45,417 nucleotides of DNA from an uncultured Christensenella sp. (lineage in GTDB: Bacteria; Bacillota; Clostridia; Christensenellales; Borkfalkiaceae): the NCBI GenBank assembly GCA_910578565.1, contig CAJTQF010000009.1, forward strand, positions 1 through 45,417, read 5' to 3'. This document shows, one piece after another, positions 1 to 7,412 of the stretch. The position numbers were made by a program, and so were the translations under genes. Each line of letters starts with the position of its first letter. The stretch's first letter is position 1. The notes beneath the pieces were generated by a model. That model was given only the letters and a program-made list of their open reading frames with translations. It had not been told where the DNA came from and did no database searches.

Positions 1-2
1 AC

Positions 3-26
3 GGCTTCTACGACCCCCTCGACTGA
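3..26 (+). other. Possible 3' end of an upstream gene
   Basis: The first bases read as a short open tail ending GFYDPLD and a TGA stop at 24-26; a second frame closes with TGA at 28-30. A strong terminator starts about 20 bases later, so a gene probably ends here. The fragment is too short to name the product or to be sure of the frame. Confidence 0.3.
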
Positions 27-46
27 TTGACAATACCAAAACGAAC

Positions 47-84
47 AAAGCCGCCGTGTGCAAACATACACGGCGGCTTTCCTT
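47..84 (+). terminator. Intrinsic terminator before the S10 operon
   Basis: A 13-bp perfect stem (47-59 with 68-80, GC-rich core GCCGCCGTGT) closes an 8-nt loop and is followed by TTT CC TTTT. It also begins with AAA, so it could work on both strands. It isolates the ribosomal operon from upstream transcription. Confidence 0.85.
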
Positions 85-193
85 TTGAAATAAAGATTAT
101 TTTAATGTAAAACAGTAAAATACCGTTCGCAAAAAGAAATTCCGCGGGCGGTAAAAATTTTTCAAAAAAATGCCAAAAAGCGGGATTAAACCG

Positions 194-222
194 TTGACAT
201 AATCAATTTATTTGTTTATAAT
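194..222 (+). promoter_or_regulatory. Promoter of the S10-spc-alpha cluster
   Basis: TTGACA at 194-199 and TATAAT at 217-222 are separated by exactly 17 bases, a full sigma-A consensus. Start of transcription is expected near 229, giving a leader of about 234 nt before rpsJ. It is the only clear promoter seen before the long ribosomal cluster. Confidence 0.9.
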
Positions 223-228
223 CATTAG

Positions 229-462
229 GTGTCTTAAAATAGGTGTGTATTGGGACGAGGCGTAAAGTTACTGAAAATTCCGTAAAAAGCTGACGGAACA
301 GATAATTTGCGCTGACAAATGTAAGGGCGCGACCCTTGCGACTAACCGCGGCTTTCCCCTGCGCCAAACGTTTGGTGTTTTTTTATGGGCGAAGGCGCGA
401 TACACACGGATAAGTTGACACAAATGCAGAATTTATTGTTAGGATAAAAAGGAGTTATTGAA
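229..462 (+). promoter_or_regulatory. Structured S10-operon leader
   Basis: No gene fits here. The leader carries consecutive hairpins: ATTTG/CAAAT (305-309 with 316-320), AAGGG/CCCTT (323-327 with 333-337), then a terminator-like hairpin at 362-384. GCGC segments near 325-330 and 394-399 could pair with the terminator's left arm and act as antiterminator; that part is inference. Leaders of S10 operons are known sites of autoregulation by ribosomal protein L4 in gammaproteobacteria; I do not claim the same fold here. Confidence 0.5.
362..384 (+). terminator. Attenuator-like hairpin in the S10 leader
   Basis: Bases 362-367 pair with 372-377 (one G-U) around an ACGT loop, followed directly by seven T residues at 378-384. 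It lies inside the leader, 79 nt before rpsJ, so it would terminate or attenuate transcription of the whole ribosomal cluster. Confidence 0.55.
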
Positions 463-762
463 ATGGCAGGACAGAAAATCAGAATTAAACTTGCAGCTTA
501 CGACCACGAGCTTGTGGACCTTGCGGCTTCGCGCATTGTCGAAACGATGAAAAAGAGCGGCGCGAAAATTTCGGGACCCGTTCCCCTTCCTACGGAGAGA
601 GAAATAGTTACTATTTTGCGTTCTCCCCACAAATACAAGGACAGCCGCGAACAGTTTGAACAGCGCACTTACAAACGCATTATTGATATATACACCCCCA
701 ACGCGAAACTTCTGGACACCGTTCATCTTCCTGCGGGCGTAGATATCAAAATCAAGCTGTAA
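463..762 (+). CDS. rpsJ: 30S ribosomal protein S10
   Basis: This 99-residue protein is full length for S10 (usually about 102). It opens with the family pattern QKIRIKLAAYDHELVD and carries the conserved stretch GPVPLPTE followed by SPHKYKDSREQFE. S10 sits in the head of the 30S subunit and, with NusB, also takes part in transcription antitermination. AAAGGAG lies 9 bases before the ATG. It is the first gene of the cluster, and an unusually long 375-bp spacer separates it from rplC. Confidence 0.98.
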   Translation: MAGQKIRIKLAAYDHELVDLAASRIVETMKKSGAKISGPVPLPTEREIVTILRSPHKYKDSREQFEQRTYKRIIDIYTPNAKLLDTVHLPAGVDIKIKL

Positions 763-882
763 ATGCATATATGCGTTGCAATACGGCGTTAAGCTCCGCT
801 TTTCTCGGGTTGCTTACGACTAAGTAAACTCCCTTTCGAAAACGCCCGCTTGCCTTGTCTTGCTCGCATCTCTGCATTTACA
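758..882 (+). repeat. Interspersed repeat family 1, copy A (rpsJ-rplC spacer)
   Basis: About 119 bases from 761 match 11601-11719 with one single-base indel and roughly 80% identity by eye. The ends form an inverted repeat (758-767, TGTAAATGCA, with 873-882). It overlaps the rpsJ stop codon region. No reading frame is maintained, so it is a noncoding repeat, perhaps a small MITE-like or RNA element. Confidence 0.75.
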
Positions 883-1034
883 TATACCACTTATATAAAT
901 ATATTATGACAATTCAGATACTTTAATGTATCCGCAGACGACGATAAAACAGGTTATTCAAATAAATTACTTGCGCCGAAAAACGCAAGGGCGGATTGAT
1001 TTTGCCCGTTAAGCATTTTGCGACAACAGTAATC

Positions 1035-1070
1035 TCACGGCAAAGCTTTGCTTGCAAAAGATTTGCGTGA
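1035..1070 (+). repeat. Hairpin repeat family 2, copy A (before rplC)
   Basis: TCACGGCAAA at 1035-1044 pairs with TTTGCGTGA at 1062-1070, leaving one bulged G. The same arms with a similar loop recur at 13588-13625 before infA. It lies 68 bases before the rplC start. The remaining part of the spacer, 883-1034, shows no gene or clear promoter. Confidence 0.65.
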
Positions 1071-1137
1071 AACCTGTCAGGCGGCGGAACGGCGGGACGC
1101 GGTATCTCAAAATATAAAAAACGGAGGAACTTTATCA

Positions 1138-1767
1138 ATGAATAAAGCAATCATCGGGCGTAAGGCTGGCATGACGCAGATATTTACGCCGGAAGGGAAA
1201 GTGATTCCCGTAACCGTAATCGAGGCGGGTCCCTGCCCCGTGGTGCAAATCAAAACTGTTGAAAAGGACGGCTACGGCGCCCTGAAGCTCGGTTTTGACG
1301 AAGCAAAGGAAAAAGCACTTTCAAAACCCGAACTGGGTCAGTTCAAAAAAGCGGGCGTTAAACCCTGCAAAGTAATGAAGGAATTCAGGCTTGACGACCT
1401 TTCCGCTTACACCGTAGGCGGCGAAGTGAAGGCGGACGTCTTTGCGGCGGGCGACAAGGTTGACGTTCACGGCGTTACCAAGGGACACGGCTATTCGGGC
1501 GTTATTAAAAGATGGAACCAGCACAGATTGAAAGAAACGCACGGCGTGGGTCCCGTACACAGGGAACCCGGTTCAATGGGTGCAAACAGCTCGCCTTCAA
1601 GGGTGTTCAAGAATAAGCGTCTTGCAGGACAGTACGGCGTTGAAAACGTAACCGTTCAGAACCTTGAAATCGTCAGGGTGGACGTTGAAAGAAACTGCCT
1701 GCTTATCAGGGGCTCCGTGCCCGGAGCGAACGGCAGCGTCGTTACGATAAACGACACCGTTAAATAA
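1138..1767 (+). CDS. rplC: 50S ribosomal protein L3
   Basis: The 209-residue product starts MNKAIIGRKAGMTQIF, a standard L3 N-terminus, and contains the conserved region GVTKGHGYSGVIKRW followed by GPVHREPGSMGA. L3 is an early 23S rRNA assembly protein near the peptidyl transferase centre. I chose ATG 1138 because ACGGAGGA lies just before it; an upstream in-frame ATG at 1048 would add 30 residues encoded by the spacer repeat, which no L3 has. Confidence 0.97.
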   Translation: MNKAIIGRKAGMTQIFTPEGKVIPVTVIEAGPCPVVQIKTVEKDGYGALKLGFDEAKEKALSKPELGQFKKAGVKPCKVMKEFRLDDLSAYTVGGEVKADVFAAGDKVDVHGVTKGHGYSGVIKRWNQHRLKETHGVGPVHREPGSMGANSSPSRVFKNKRLAGQYGVENVTVQNLEIVRVDVERNCLLIRGSVPGANGSVVTINDTVK

Positions 1768-1778
1768 GGAGTACGCAT

Positions 1779-2405
1779 ATGCCTAAAATTAAAGTATACA
1801 AGATGGACGGCACTGAAGCCGGCACTATGAATTTAAGCGATAAGGTTTTCGGCGCCGAATATAACGAACCGTTAATTCACCAGGCGGTCGTAACGCGCCT
1901 TGCCAACGAAAGACAGGGTACGAAATCGACCCTGACCCGCACCGAAGTAAGGGGCGGCGGCAGAAAACCCTGGAGACAGAAAGGTACGGGCAACGCGCGT
2001 CAGGGCTCTATCCGTGCTCCGCAGTGGATAAAGGGCGGCGTGGTATTCGCTCCCAAGAGCCGCGACTTTTCAAAGGATATGAACAAAAAGGCAAAAGTTG
2101 CCGCTTTGATTTCAGCCCTTTCCAAAAAGGTTGCGGACGGCGAACTCGTAGTTATTGACAGTCTGGCGGTTAAAGAAGGCAAGACCAAAGAAATGGTAGC
2201 TTTCCAGAAAGCGTTGAATCTGGACAAGACCGCGGTTGTGGTTATGGACAACGACGACGTAAACGTAATCCGCGCGGCTCAGAACATACAAAAACTTTCA
2301 ACCCTGCCCGTGGCGCAGATTTCCACCTATGAAGTGGTTTCAAACGCAAAAGTCGTTTTGACAAAGGCTGCGGTTAAGAAAATAGAGGAGGTCTACGGAG
2401 AATAA
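1779..2405 (+). CDS. rplD: 50S ribosomal protein L4
   Basis: The protein has 208 residues, normal for bacterial L4, with the diagnostic loop TEVRGGGRKPWRQKGTGNAR followed by GSIRAPQWIKGGVVFAP. L4 lines the exit tunnel and in some bacteria represses its own S10 operon through the leader. AAGGAG precedes the ATG. The stop TAA overlaps the rplW start (TAATG), pointing to translational coupling. Confidence 0.98.
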   Translation: MPKIKVYKMDGTEAGTMNLSDKVFGAEYNEPLIHQAVVTRLANERQGTKSTLTRTEVRGGGRKPWRQKGTGNARQGSIRAPQWIKGGVVFAPKSRDFSKDMNKKAKVAALISALSKKVADGELVVIDSLAVKEGKTKEMVAFQKALNLDKTAVVVMDNDDVNVIRAAQNIQKLSTLPVAQISTYEVVSNAKVVLTKAAVKKIEEVYGE

Positions 2406-2695
2406 TGGTAGCCGAAGATATTATCATAAAACCTCTCCTCACGGAAAAGGGATACGACGGAATAGCCGACAAAAAATACACTTTTGTTGTGGCAAAGTCG
2501 GCAAACAAGACGCAGATTAAACTTGCTGTTGAAAAACTTTTCAACGTCAGCGTTGACAGCGTAAACACCGTCAACTGCAAGGGCAAGTTAAAGAGAATGG
2601 GAAGAAGCTCGGGCTACACCCCCGACTACAAGAAGGCGATCGTCCAGCTTACGGCTGACTCGAAGGCGATCGAGTACTTCAACTCGTTATCGTAA
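2405..2695 (+). CDS. rplW: 50S ribosomal protein L23
   Basis: The 96-residue protein starts MVAEDIIIKPLLTEKGYDG and contains the usual YTFVVAKSANKTQIKLAVE segment, as in L23 (about 95-100 residues). L23 binds 23S rRNA at the tunnel exit and is the docking site for trigger factor and SRP. It overlaps rplD by one base and is 12 bp from rplB. Confidence 0.97.
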   Translation: MVAEDIIIKPLLTEKGYDGIADKKYTFVVAKSANKTQIKLAVEKLFNVSVDSVNTVNCKGKLKRMGRSSGYTPDYKKAIVQLTADSKAIEYFNSLS

Positions 2696-2707
2696 GGAGA
2701 AAAGGAA

Positions 2708-3535
2708 ATGGCAGTAAAAAGGTATAAACCGACTTCGCCCGCCCGCCGTTTTATGACGGTGAACGCGTACGCGGAGCTTTCAGGCGACAAACCCGAAAGA
2801 AGTTTACTTCACGATAAGCGCAAGTCGGGCGGTAGAAACAATCAGGGCAAAATAACCGTACGTCACATCGGCGGCGGCAACAGAACAAAATACAGAATAA
2901 TAGATTTCAAGCGTAACAAGGACGGCATTCCCGCAACGGTTAAGTCCATTCAGTACGACCCCAACCGTTCGGCGCACATCGCGCTGCTCGCTTACGCGGA
3001 CGGCGAAAAGAGATACATTCTCGCGCCCATGGGTCTTAACATCGGCGACAAAGTAGAGTCGGGCGTAAAAGCGGACATCAAGGCGGGCAACTGCCTTCCT
3101 ATATCCGAAATTCCCGTAGGTACCGTCGTTCACGCAATTGAAATGCAGCCCGGACGCGGCGCGCAGATTGCAAGATCTGCCGGCATCTCTGCTCAGATAA
3201 TGGCAAAAGAAGGCGCGTACGCGACTTTGAAAATGCCTTCGGGCGAAATGAGATTCGTTCCCGTAAAATGCAAAGCGACGATCGGTCAGGTCGGCAACGC
3301 CGAACACGAAATCATCCGTATCGGCAAAGCGGGTAAAACCAGACATCTCGGCACTAAACCCACCGTCCGCGGCTCGGTCATGAACCCCAACGACCACCCT
3401 CACGGCGGCGGCGAAGGCAAGAGCCCTGTCGGACACGCAGGTCCTATGACCCCTTGGGGCAAGCCTGCTCTCGGTTATAAGACGAGAAAGAAGAAGAACC
3501 CTACTTCAAAATTCATTTTGAAGAGAATTAATTAA
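2708..3535 (+). CDS. rplB: 50S ribosomal protein L2
   Basis: The 275-residue protein matches L2 throughout: the start MAVKRYKPTSPARRFMT, the SGGRNNQGKITVRHIGGG segment, and the C-terminal signature VMNPNDHPHGGGEGK, whose histidine lies near the peptidyl transferase centre. L2 is a primary 23S binding protein that links the subunits. AAGGAGAAAAGG precedes the ATG. A minus-strand frame of 210 codons over this gene is a shadow. Confidence 0.98.
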   Translation: MAVKRYKPTSPARRFMTVNAYAELSGDKPERSLLHDKRKSGGRNNQGKITVRHIGGGNRTKYRIIDFKRNKDGIPATVKSIQYDPNRSAHIALLAYADGEKRYILAPMGLNIGDKVESGVKADIKAGNCLPISEIPVGTVVHAIEMQPGRGAQIARSAGISAQIMAKEGAYATLKMPSGEMRFVPVKCKATIGQVGNAEHEIIRIGKAGKTRHLGTKPTVRGSVMNPNDHPHGGGEGKSPVGHAGPMTPWGKPALGYKTRKKKNPTSKFILKRIN

Positions 3536-3549
3536 AGGAGGAATAGAAA

Positions 3550-3822
3550 ATGTCAAGAAGCGTTAAAAAAGGACCTTATGCCGAAGAAAGGCTGATGTCG
3601 AGAATAGAAGCAATGAACGCTGCCGGCGAGAAGAAAGTCGTAAAGACCTGGTCGCGCGCGACAACGATATTCCCCCAGATGGTAGGACACACGATAGCCG
3701 TATACGACGGAAGAAAACACGTTCCCGTATACGTTACCGAAGATATGGTAGGTTGCAAGCTCGGCGAGTTTGCTCCCACCAGAACGTTCAAGGGACACGC
3801 GGCGAAGACCGCCAAGAAGTAA
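3550..3822 (+). CDS. rpsS: 30S ribosomal protein S19
   Basis: This 90-residue protein has the S19 hallmarks: MSRSVKKGPYAEERL at the N-terminus, TWSRATTIFPQMVGHTIAV in the middle and LGEFAPTRTFKGHA near the end. S19 forms a complex with S13 in the 30S head and contacts the A-site finger of 23S rRNA. AAAGGAGGA precedes the start. It is 14 bp after rplB. Confidence 0.98.
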   Translation: MSRSVKKGPYAEERLMSRIEAMNAAGEKKVVKTWSRATTIFPQMVGHTIAVYDGRKHVPVYVTEDMVGCKLGEFAPTRTFKGHAAKTAKK

Positions 3823-3832
3823 GGAGTGAACT

Positions 3833-4222
3833 ATGGCAAGCAATATGAATAAAAAGCAGGAAAGAATTGCCGCCAATAAGGATAAGCGTCCTTACGCAAC
3901 GGCGAAATATCTCAGGCTTTCCCCCTACAAGGTAAGAACCGTGCTTGCGCTCATCCGCGGCAAATCCGTAGAAGAAGCGGAAGCAATACTGAGTTTCTGC
4001 AACAAGGGCGGCAGTGAAGAAGTCAAAAAAGTGCTTCTTTCCGCGGCGGCTAACGCAGAGCATAACAACGGAATGGACAGAGGCGATCTGATAGTTGCCG
4101 AAGCGTTTGCGGACGGCGGACCCCATTTAAAGAGAATGCAGCCCGTATCCAAGGGACGCGGACACGCGATTTTGAAGAGAACGAGCCACGTCACCGTAAT
4201 ACTCGACGCGAAGAAGGTTTAA
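3833..4222 (+). CDS. rplV: 50S ribosomal protein L22
   Basis: The 129-residue L22 has a short lysine-rich N-terminal extension before the conserved ATAKYLRLSPYKVRTVLALI, the SAAANAEHNNG segment, and the loop region with KGRGHAILKRTSHVTVIL that reaches into the exit tunnel. It is slightly longer than the usual 110-115 residues because of the N-terminal extension. AAGGAG precedes the ATG. It lies 10 bp after rpsS. Confidence 0.97.
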   Translation: MASNMNKKQERIAANKDKRPYATAKYLRLSPYKVRTVLALIRGKSVEEAEAILSFCNKGGSEEVKKVLLSAAANAEHNNGMDRGDLIVAEAFADGGPHLKRMQPVSKGRGHAILKRTSHVTVILDAKKV

Positions 4223-4233
4223 GGAGATAAAGT

Positions 4234-4905
4234 ATGGGACAAAAAGTTAATCCTCACGGTTTGAGAGTGGGTATAATAAAGCCTTGGGACACCCAGTGGT
4301 ATGCCGACAAAAAGAACTTTGCATCGCATATCAAGGAAGACCACGAAATCCGCACCTTCATTAAAAAGAAGTATTATGACGCGGCTATAAGCAAGATTAC
4401 CATTGTCAGGGCGGCAAACAAGGTTGAAGTAGGCATCTACACCGGACGCCCCGGCGTACTTATCGGTAAAGCCGGTGCGGAAATAGAAGTTATTAAAAAA
4501 GATTTGGCAAAGCTTACGGGCGGCAAAGCGATTATCATCAACGTCCGCAAGGTGGAAAAAATCGATCAGGACGCGCAGCTTGTCGCAGAATCGGTTGCGG
4601 CACAGCTTGAAAAGCGCGTATCTTACAGAAGGGCTGTAAAACAGCAGATTTCAAAGGTCGCAAAGACCGGCGTCAAGGGCGTCAAAATCACCGTTGGCGG
4701 CAGACTTGACGGCAGAGAAATCGCAGGCAGCGAAAGCTATCACGACGGTTCTATCCCCCTTCAGACGATACGTGCTGACATAGATTACGGCTTTGCGGAA
4801 GCTCACACCACTTTCGGTGTGCTGGGCATCAAGTGCTGGATTTACAAGGGCGAAGTTCTTGCCGGCAGCAAAAAGCTGATAATCTCGGACGGAGGCGAAG
4901 AATAA
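4234..4905 (+). CDS. rpsC: 30S ribosomal protein S3
   Basis: The protein has 223 residues with MGQKVNPHGLRVGIIKPWD at the N-terminus, a type II KH domain with GRPGVLIGKAGAEIE as the GxxG loop, and the C-terminal domain with KGVKITVGGRLDG. S3 lies at the mRNA entry channel, where it helps the ribosomal helicase activity. TAAGGAGATAAAG precedes the ATG. One base separates it from rplP. Confidence 0.98.
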   Translation: MGQKVNPHGLRVGIIKPWDTQWYADKKNFASHIKEDHEIRTFIKKKYYDAAISKITIVRAANKVEVGIYTGRPGVLIGKAGAEIEVIKKDLAKLTGGKAIIINVRKVEKIDQDAQLVAESVAAQLEKRVSYRRAVKQQISKVAKTGVKGVKITVGGRLDGREIAGSESYHDGSIPLQTIRADIDYGFAEAHTTFGVLGIKCWIYKGEVLAGSKKLIISDGGEE

Positions 4906-4906
4906 T

Positions 4907-5341
4907 ATGTTAATCCCCAAGAGAGTAAAGAGAAGAAGACAGCACCGCGGCAGAATGAAGGGTACCGCGCAAAAGGGCAACAAGATAGCGTACGGCGAAT
5001 ACGGACTGGTTTCCGAAGAGTGCGCGTGGATAACTTCTAACCAGATAGAAGCAGCCCGTATCGCAATGACCAGATTCATCAAGCGCGGCGGTAAGGTCTG
5101 GATAGATATATTCCCCCACAAGCCTATCACCAAAAAGCCCGCCGAAACCCGTATGGGTTCGGGTAAAGGCTCGGTTGAATACTGGGTGGCAGTGGTAAAA
5201 CCCGGCAGAGTTATGTTTGAAATGTCGGGCGTATCGGAAGAAATAGCAAGGGAAGCTATGCGTCTTGCAAGTCACAAACTGCCAGTTAAGTGCAAGTTTG
5301 TGAAAAAAGAACAAGAAGGCGGTGAGGCTAATGAAGGCTAA
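4907..5341 (+). CDS. rplP: 50S ribosomal protein L16
   Basis: The 144-residue protein begins MLIPKRVKRRRQHRGRMKG and has VWIDIFPHKPITKKPAETRMG, both diagnostic of L16, which helps position the A-site tRNA. The start overlaps the end of the S3 region without a clear own Shine-Dalgarno; GGACGGAGGCG upstream inside rpsC can serve. The stop at 5339-5341 overlaps the rpmC start. Confidence 0.97.
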   Translation: MLIPKRVKRRRQHRGRMKGTAQKGNKIAYGEYGLVSEECAWITSNQIEAARIAMTRFIKRGGKVWIDIFPHKPITKKPAETRMGSGKGSVEYWVAVVKPGRVMFEMSGVSEEIAREAMRLASHKLPVKCKFVKKEQEGGEANEG

Positions 5342-5525
5342 AGACATAAAGAATTTGAACGAAGAAGAACTCGACAAAAAACTTAAAGAGTTAAAGAGCG
5401 AGCTTTTCAATCTCCGTTTCCGCCATGCAAGCGGACAGCTTGAAAACCCGCTGTCCATCAACCTGGTAAAAAAGGACATTGCAAGGGTCAACACCGAAAT
5501 CCGTGCAAGACAGTTAAAGGCGTAA
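5331..5525 (+). CDS. rpmC: 50S ribosomal protein L29
   Basis: The 64-residue product MKAKDIKNLNEEEL... has the two-helix L29 pattern including ELFNLRFRHASGQLENP. L29 sits beside L23 at the tunnel exit. I chose ATG 5331 (GGTGAGG just upstream) over an in-frame GTG at 5322, which would add three residues not usual for the family. It overlaps rplP by 11 bases. Confidence 0.95.
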   Translation: MKAKDIKNLNEEELDKKLKELKSELFNLRFRHASGQLENPLSINLVKKDIARVNTEIRARQLKA

Positions 5526-5537
5526 GGAGTGAAAATA

Positions 5538-5795
5538 ATGGAAGAGAGAAATCTTCGTAAAGAGAGAGTGGGTATAGTCGTATCCGACAAAATGGACAAA
5601 ACGGTGGTTGTAGCCGTGACCGAAAAGTCCAAGCACCCCCTTTATAAAAAGACAATAACCAAGACAACCCGCTTTAAGGCTCACGACGAAAAGAACGAGT
5701 GCGGCGAAGGCGACAAGGTAAGAATAGTCGAAACCCGCAAGCTGTCAAAGGATAAAAACTGGCGCGTGGCGGAAATAGTCGAAAAAGCTAAGTAA
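5538..5795 (+). CDS. rpsQ: 30S ribosomal protein S17
   Basis: The 85-residue S17 has the OB-fold signature RVGIVVSDKMDKTVVVAV and HPLYKKTITKTTRFKAHDE, with GDKVRIVETRKLSKDKNW near the end. S17 is a primary 16S rRNA binder. AAGGAG at 5524-5529 sets the start at ATG 5538; a GTG at 5529 overlaps that ribosome binding site and is unlikely. A 217-bp spacer follows. Confidence 0.96.
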   Translation: MEERNLRKERVGIVVSDKMDKTVVVAVTEKSKHPLYKKTITKTTRFKAHDEKNECGEGDKVRIVETRKLSKDKNWRVAEIVEKAK

Positions 5796-5820
5796 TTTCC
5801 GCGGAAATTTAAACGCGGGC

Positions 5821-5880
5821 GCTGTCAAGTAAAACGCTTATCGGGCAAATCAAATCCCCGCCTGCGTTTTACGGCACAGC
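5821..5880 (+). promoter_or_regulatory. Long interrupted hairpin in the rpsQ-rplN spacer
   Basis: GTAAAACGC (5829-5837) pairs with GCGTTTTAC (5864-5872), and GCTGT (5821-5825) with ACAGC (5876-5880), forming a two-part stem-loop. The rest of the spacer, 5796-6012, has further GC-rich short inverted repeats (GGCGGGGCGC and CCCCGC near 5931-5948) but no gene. It may be an RNA processing or regulatory element between the S10-like and spc-like halves; the function is unknown. Confidence 0.45.
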
Positions 5881-6012
5881 CGACAAATTTATGAATAGAT
5901 ACGATTGCGTTTTCTGTTTCCAATGGAGGGCGGGGCGCTCTCCCCGCTTATGTGGATGCGGCGCAATCCTCTGTCAAAGTTGTAAGTAAAAACATAATAG
6001 GAGAGATATTAT

Positions 6013-6381
6013 ATGATACAACCCCAGAGCAGGCTTAAAGCTGCCGACAACAGCGGCGCGAAAGAGCTTATGTGTATTAAGGTGTTGGGCGGCTCTTTCA
6101 GAAAGACCGCAAACATCGGCGACGTTATCGTATGCTCCGTCAAAACCGCAACCCCCGGCGGCGCGGTTAAAAAAGGCGAAGTTGTAAAGGCGGTAATCGT
6201 GCGCACCAGTAAGGGTATCAGGCGCGAAGACGGAACTTATATTTCGTTCGACGACAACGCCGCAGTTATAATCGGAAACAACAAGGAACCGCGCGGCACG
6301 CGTATCTTCGGACCGATTGCAAGAGAATTGAGAGAGAAAAACTATATGAAGATAATCTCTCTCGCCCCCGAGGTACTTTAA
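6013..6381 (+). CDS. rplN: 50S ribosomal protein L14
   Basis: The 122-residue protein is exactly the usual L14 length and begins MIQPQSRLKAADNSGAKEL, with GDVIVCSVKTATPGGAVKKG and GTRIFGPIARELREKNYMKI. L14 forms part of the subunit interface (bridge B8) and binds the silencing factor RsfS in other bacteria. AGGAGAG precedes the ATG. It starts the spc half of the cluster after a 217-bp spacer. Confidence 0.98.
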   Translation: MIQPQSRLKAADNSGAKELMCIKVLGGSFRKTANIGDVIVCSVKTATPGGAVKKGEVVKAVIVRTSKGIRREDGTYISFDDNAAVIIGNNKEPRGTRIFGPIARELREKNYMKIISLAPEVL

Positions 6382-6391
6382 GGAGAGAACT

Positions 6392-6826
6392 ATGAACGTA
6401 AAAGTTAACGATAATGTATTGGTTATCACCGGTAAGTATGCGGGCAAGCAGGGCAAGGTAATTGCCGCTTCTCCCAAGAACGGTACGGTAACCGTGGAAG
6501 GCGTAAATATCCACAAAAAATCAAAGAAGGCAAGAAAGGGCAACGAAGTTTCGCAGATTGTCGATATCGAAGCTCCCGTAAACGTTTCAAACGTAATGGT
6601 AGTATGCCCTGCATGCGCAAAGCCCGTACGCGTTAAGTACAACGTGGAAGGTGATAAAAAGCAGAGAGTCTGCCCCAAGTGCGGCGCGGGACTCGACAAG
6701 GCTTACAGCGGCAAGGCTGTCAAGGCAAGCAAAACCGAGGCTGCACCCAAGCGTGTAAGAAAGCGTGCCAAGAAGGAAGAAGGCGAAGCTAAGGCAGACC
6801 CCGAAACCGGAGATAAGGCAGAGTAA
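6392..6826 (+). CDS. rplX: 50S ribosomal protein L24 with extended charged tail
   Basis: Residues 1-100 are a normal L24: KOW motif (VLVITGKYAGKQGKVIA), GVNIHKKSKKARKG, and a four-cysteine knuckle C72-x2-C75 and C94-x2-C97 of the kind found in many Firmicutes L24 proteins. L24 initiates 50S assembly. Residues 101-144 are an additional Lys/Ala/Glu-rich tail (for example RVRKRAKKEEGEAK), which makes the protein about 40 residues longer than usual. The tail is probably unstructured; its role is unknown. AAGGAGAG precedes the ATG. Confidence 0.96.
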   Translation: MNVKVNDNVLVITGKYAGKQGKVIAASPKNGTVTVEGVNIHKKSKKARKGNEVSQIVDIEAPVNVSNVMVVCPACAKPVRVKYNVEGDKKQRVCPKCGAGLDKAYSGKAVKASKTEAAPKRVRKRAKKEEGEAKADPETGDKAE

Positions 6827-6837
6827 GGAGAGGGCAT

Positions 6838-7401
6838 ATGAAAAACAACGAAAAAGTTTACAAATCGAGAGTAGTTGAAAATTACGAAAAGAACGTAGTC
6901 CCCGCCCTTACCAAAAAGTTCGGATACAAAAATCCGATGCAGGTACCCAAACTCGTAAAAATAGTTCTGAGTTCGGGTCTCGGCGACATAAAGGACAACG
7001 CAAAGTCCATTCAGATTGCGCAAAACGAAATGAAGCAGATTACCGGACAGCAGCCCGTACTCTGCAAGGCTAAAAAATCCGTCGCAAACTTCAAAGTGCG
7101 CGAAGGTATGCCTATCGGACTCAAAGTAACCCTGCGCGGTCAGATGATGTGCGACTTCTACGACAAGTTCGTTTCAATAGCATTGCCCCGCGTGCGCGAC
7201 TTCCGCGGCGTTCCCGCAGACAGTTTCGACGGCAAGGGCAACTACTGTATGGGTATCAAAGAACAGCTTATCTTCCCCGAAATCCAGTACGATCAGGTTG
7301 AAAAGATAAGAGGTATGGACATATGCTTCGTAACAACCGCCAAAACGGATGAAGAAGCAAGAGAGCTTTTAAGGGCGATGGGAATGCCCTTCAAGAAGTA
7401 A
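6838..7401 (+). CDS. rplE: 50S ribosomal protein L5
   Basis: The 187-residue protein has the L5 patterns KKFGYKNPMQVPKLVKIVLSSGLGD, KKSVANFKVREGMPIG, LPRVRDFRGV and GIKEQLIFPEIQYD. L5 carries 5S rRNA into the 50S subunit together with L18. AAGGAGAG precedes the ATG. An N-terminal stretch of about 10 residues before YKSRVVENYEK is slightly longer than in most relatives. Confidence 0.98.
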   Translation: MKNNEKVYKSRVVENYEKNVVPALTKKFGYKNPMQVPKLVKIVLSSGLGDIKDNAKSIQIAQNEMKQITGQQPVLCKAKKSVANFKVREGMPIGLKVTLRGQMMCDFYDKFVSIALPRVRDFRGVPADSFDGKGNYCMGIKEQLIFPEIQYDQVEKIRGMDICFVTTAKTDEEARELLRAMGMPFKK

Positions 7402-7412
7402 GGAGAGAAATT

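Noticed and set aside
2804..3436. 210-codon frame on the minus strand
   Set aside because: It lies entirely within rplB, has no ribosome binding site and reads as low-complexity Arg/Ala/Phe-rich sequence typical of a shadow frame.
5974..6699. 241-codon frame on the minus strand
   Set aside because: It spans rplN and rplX, both certain genes on the other strand, and has no family features.
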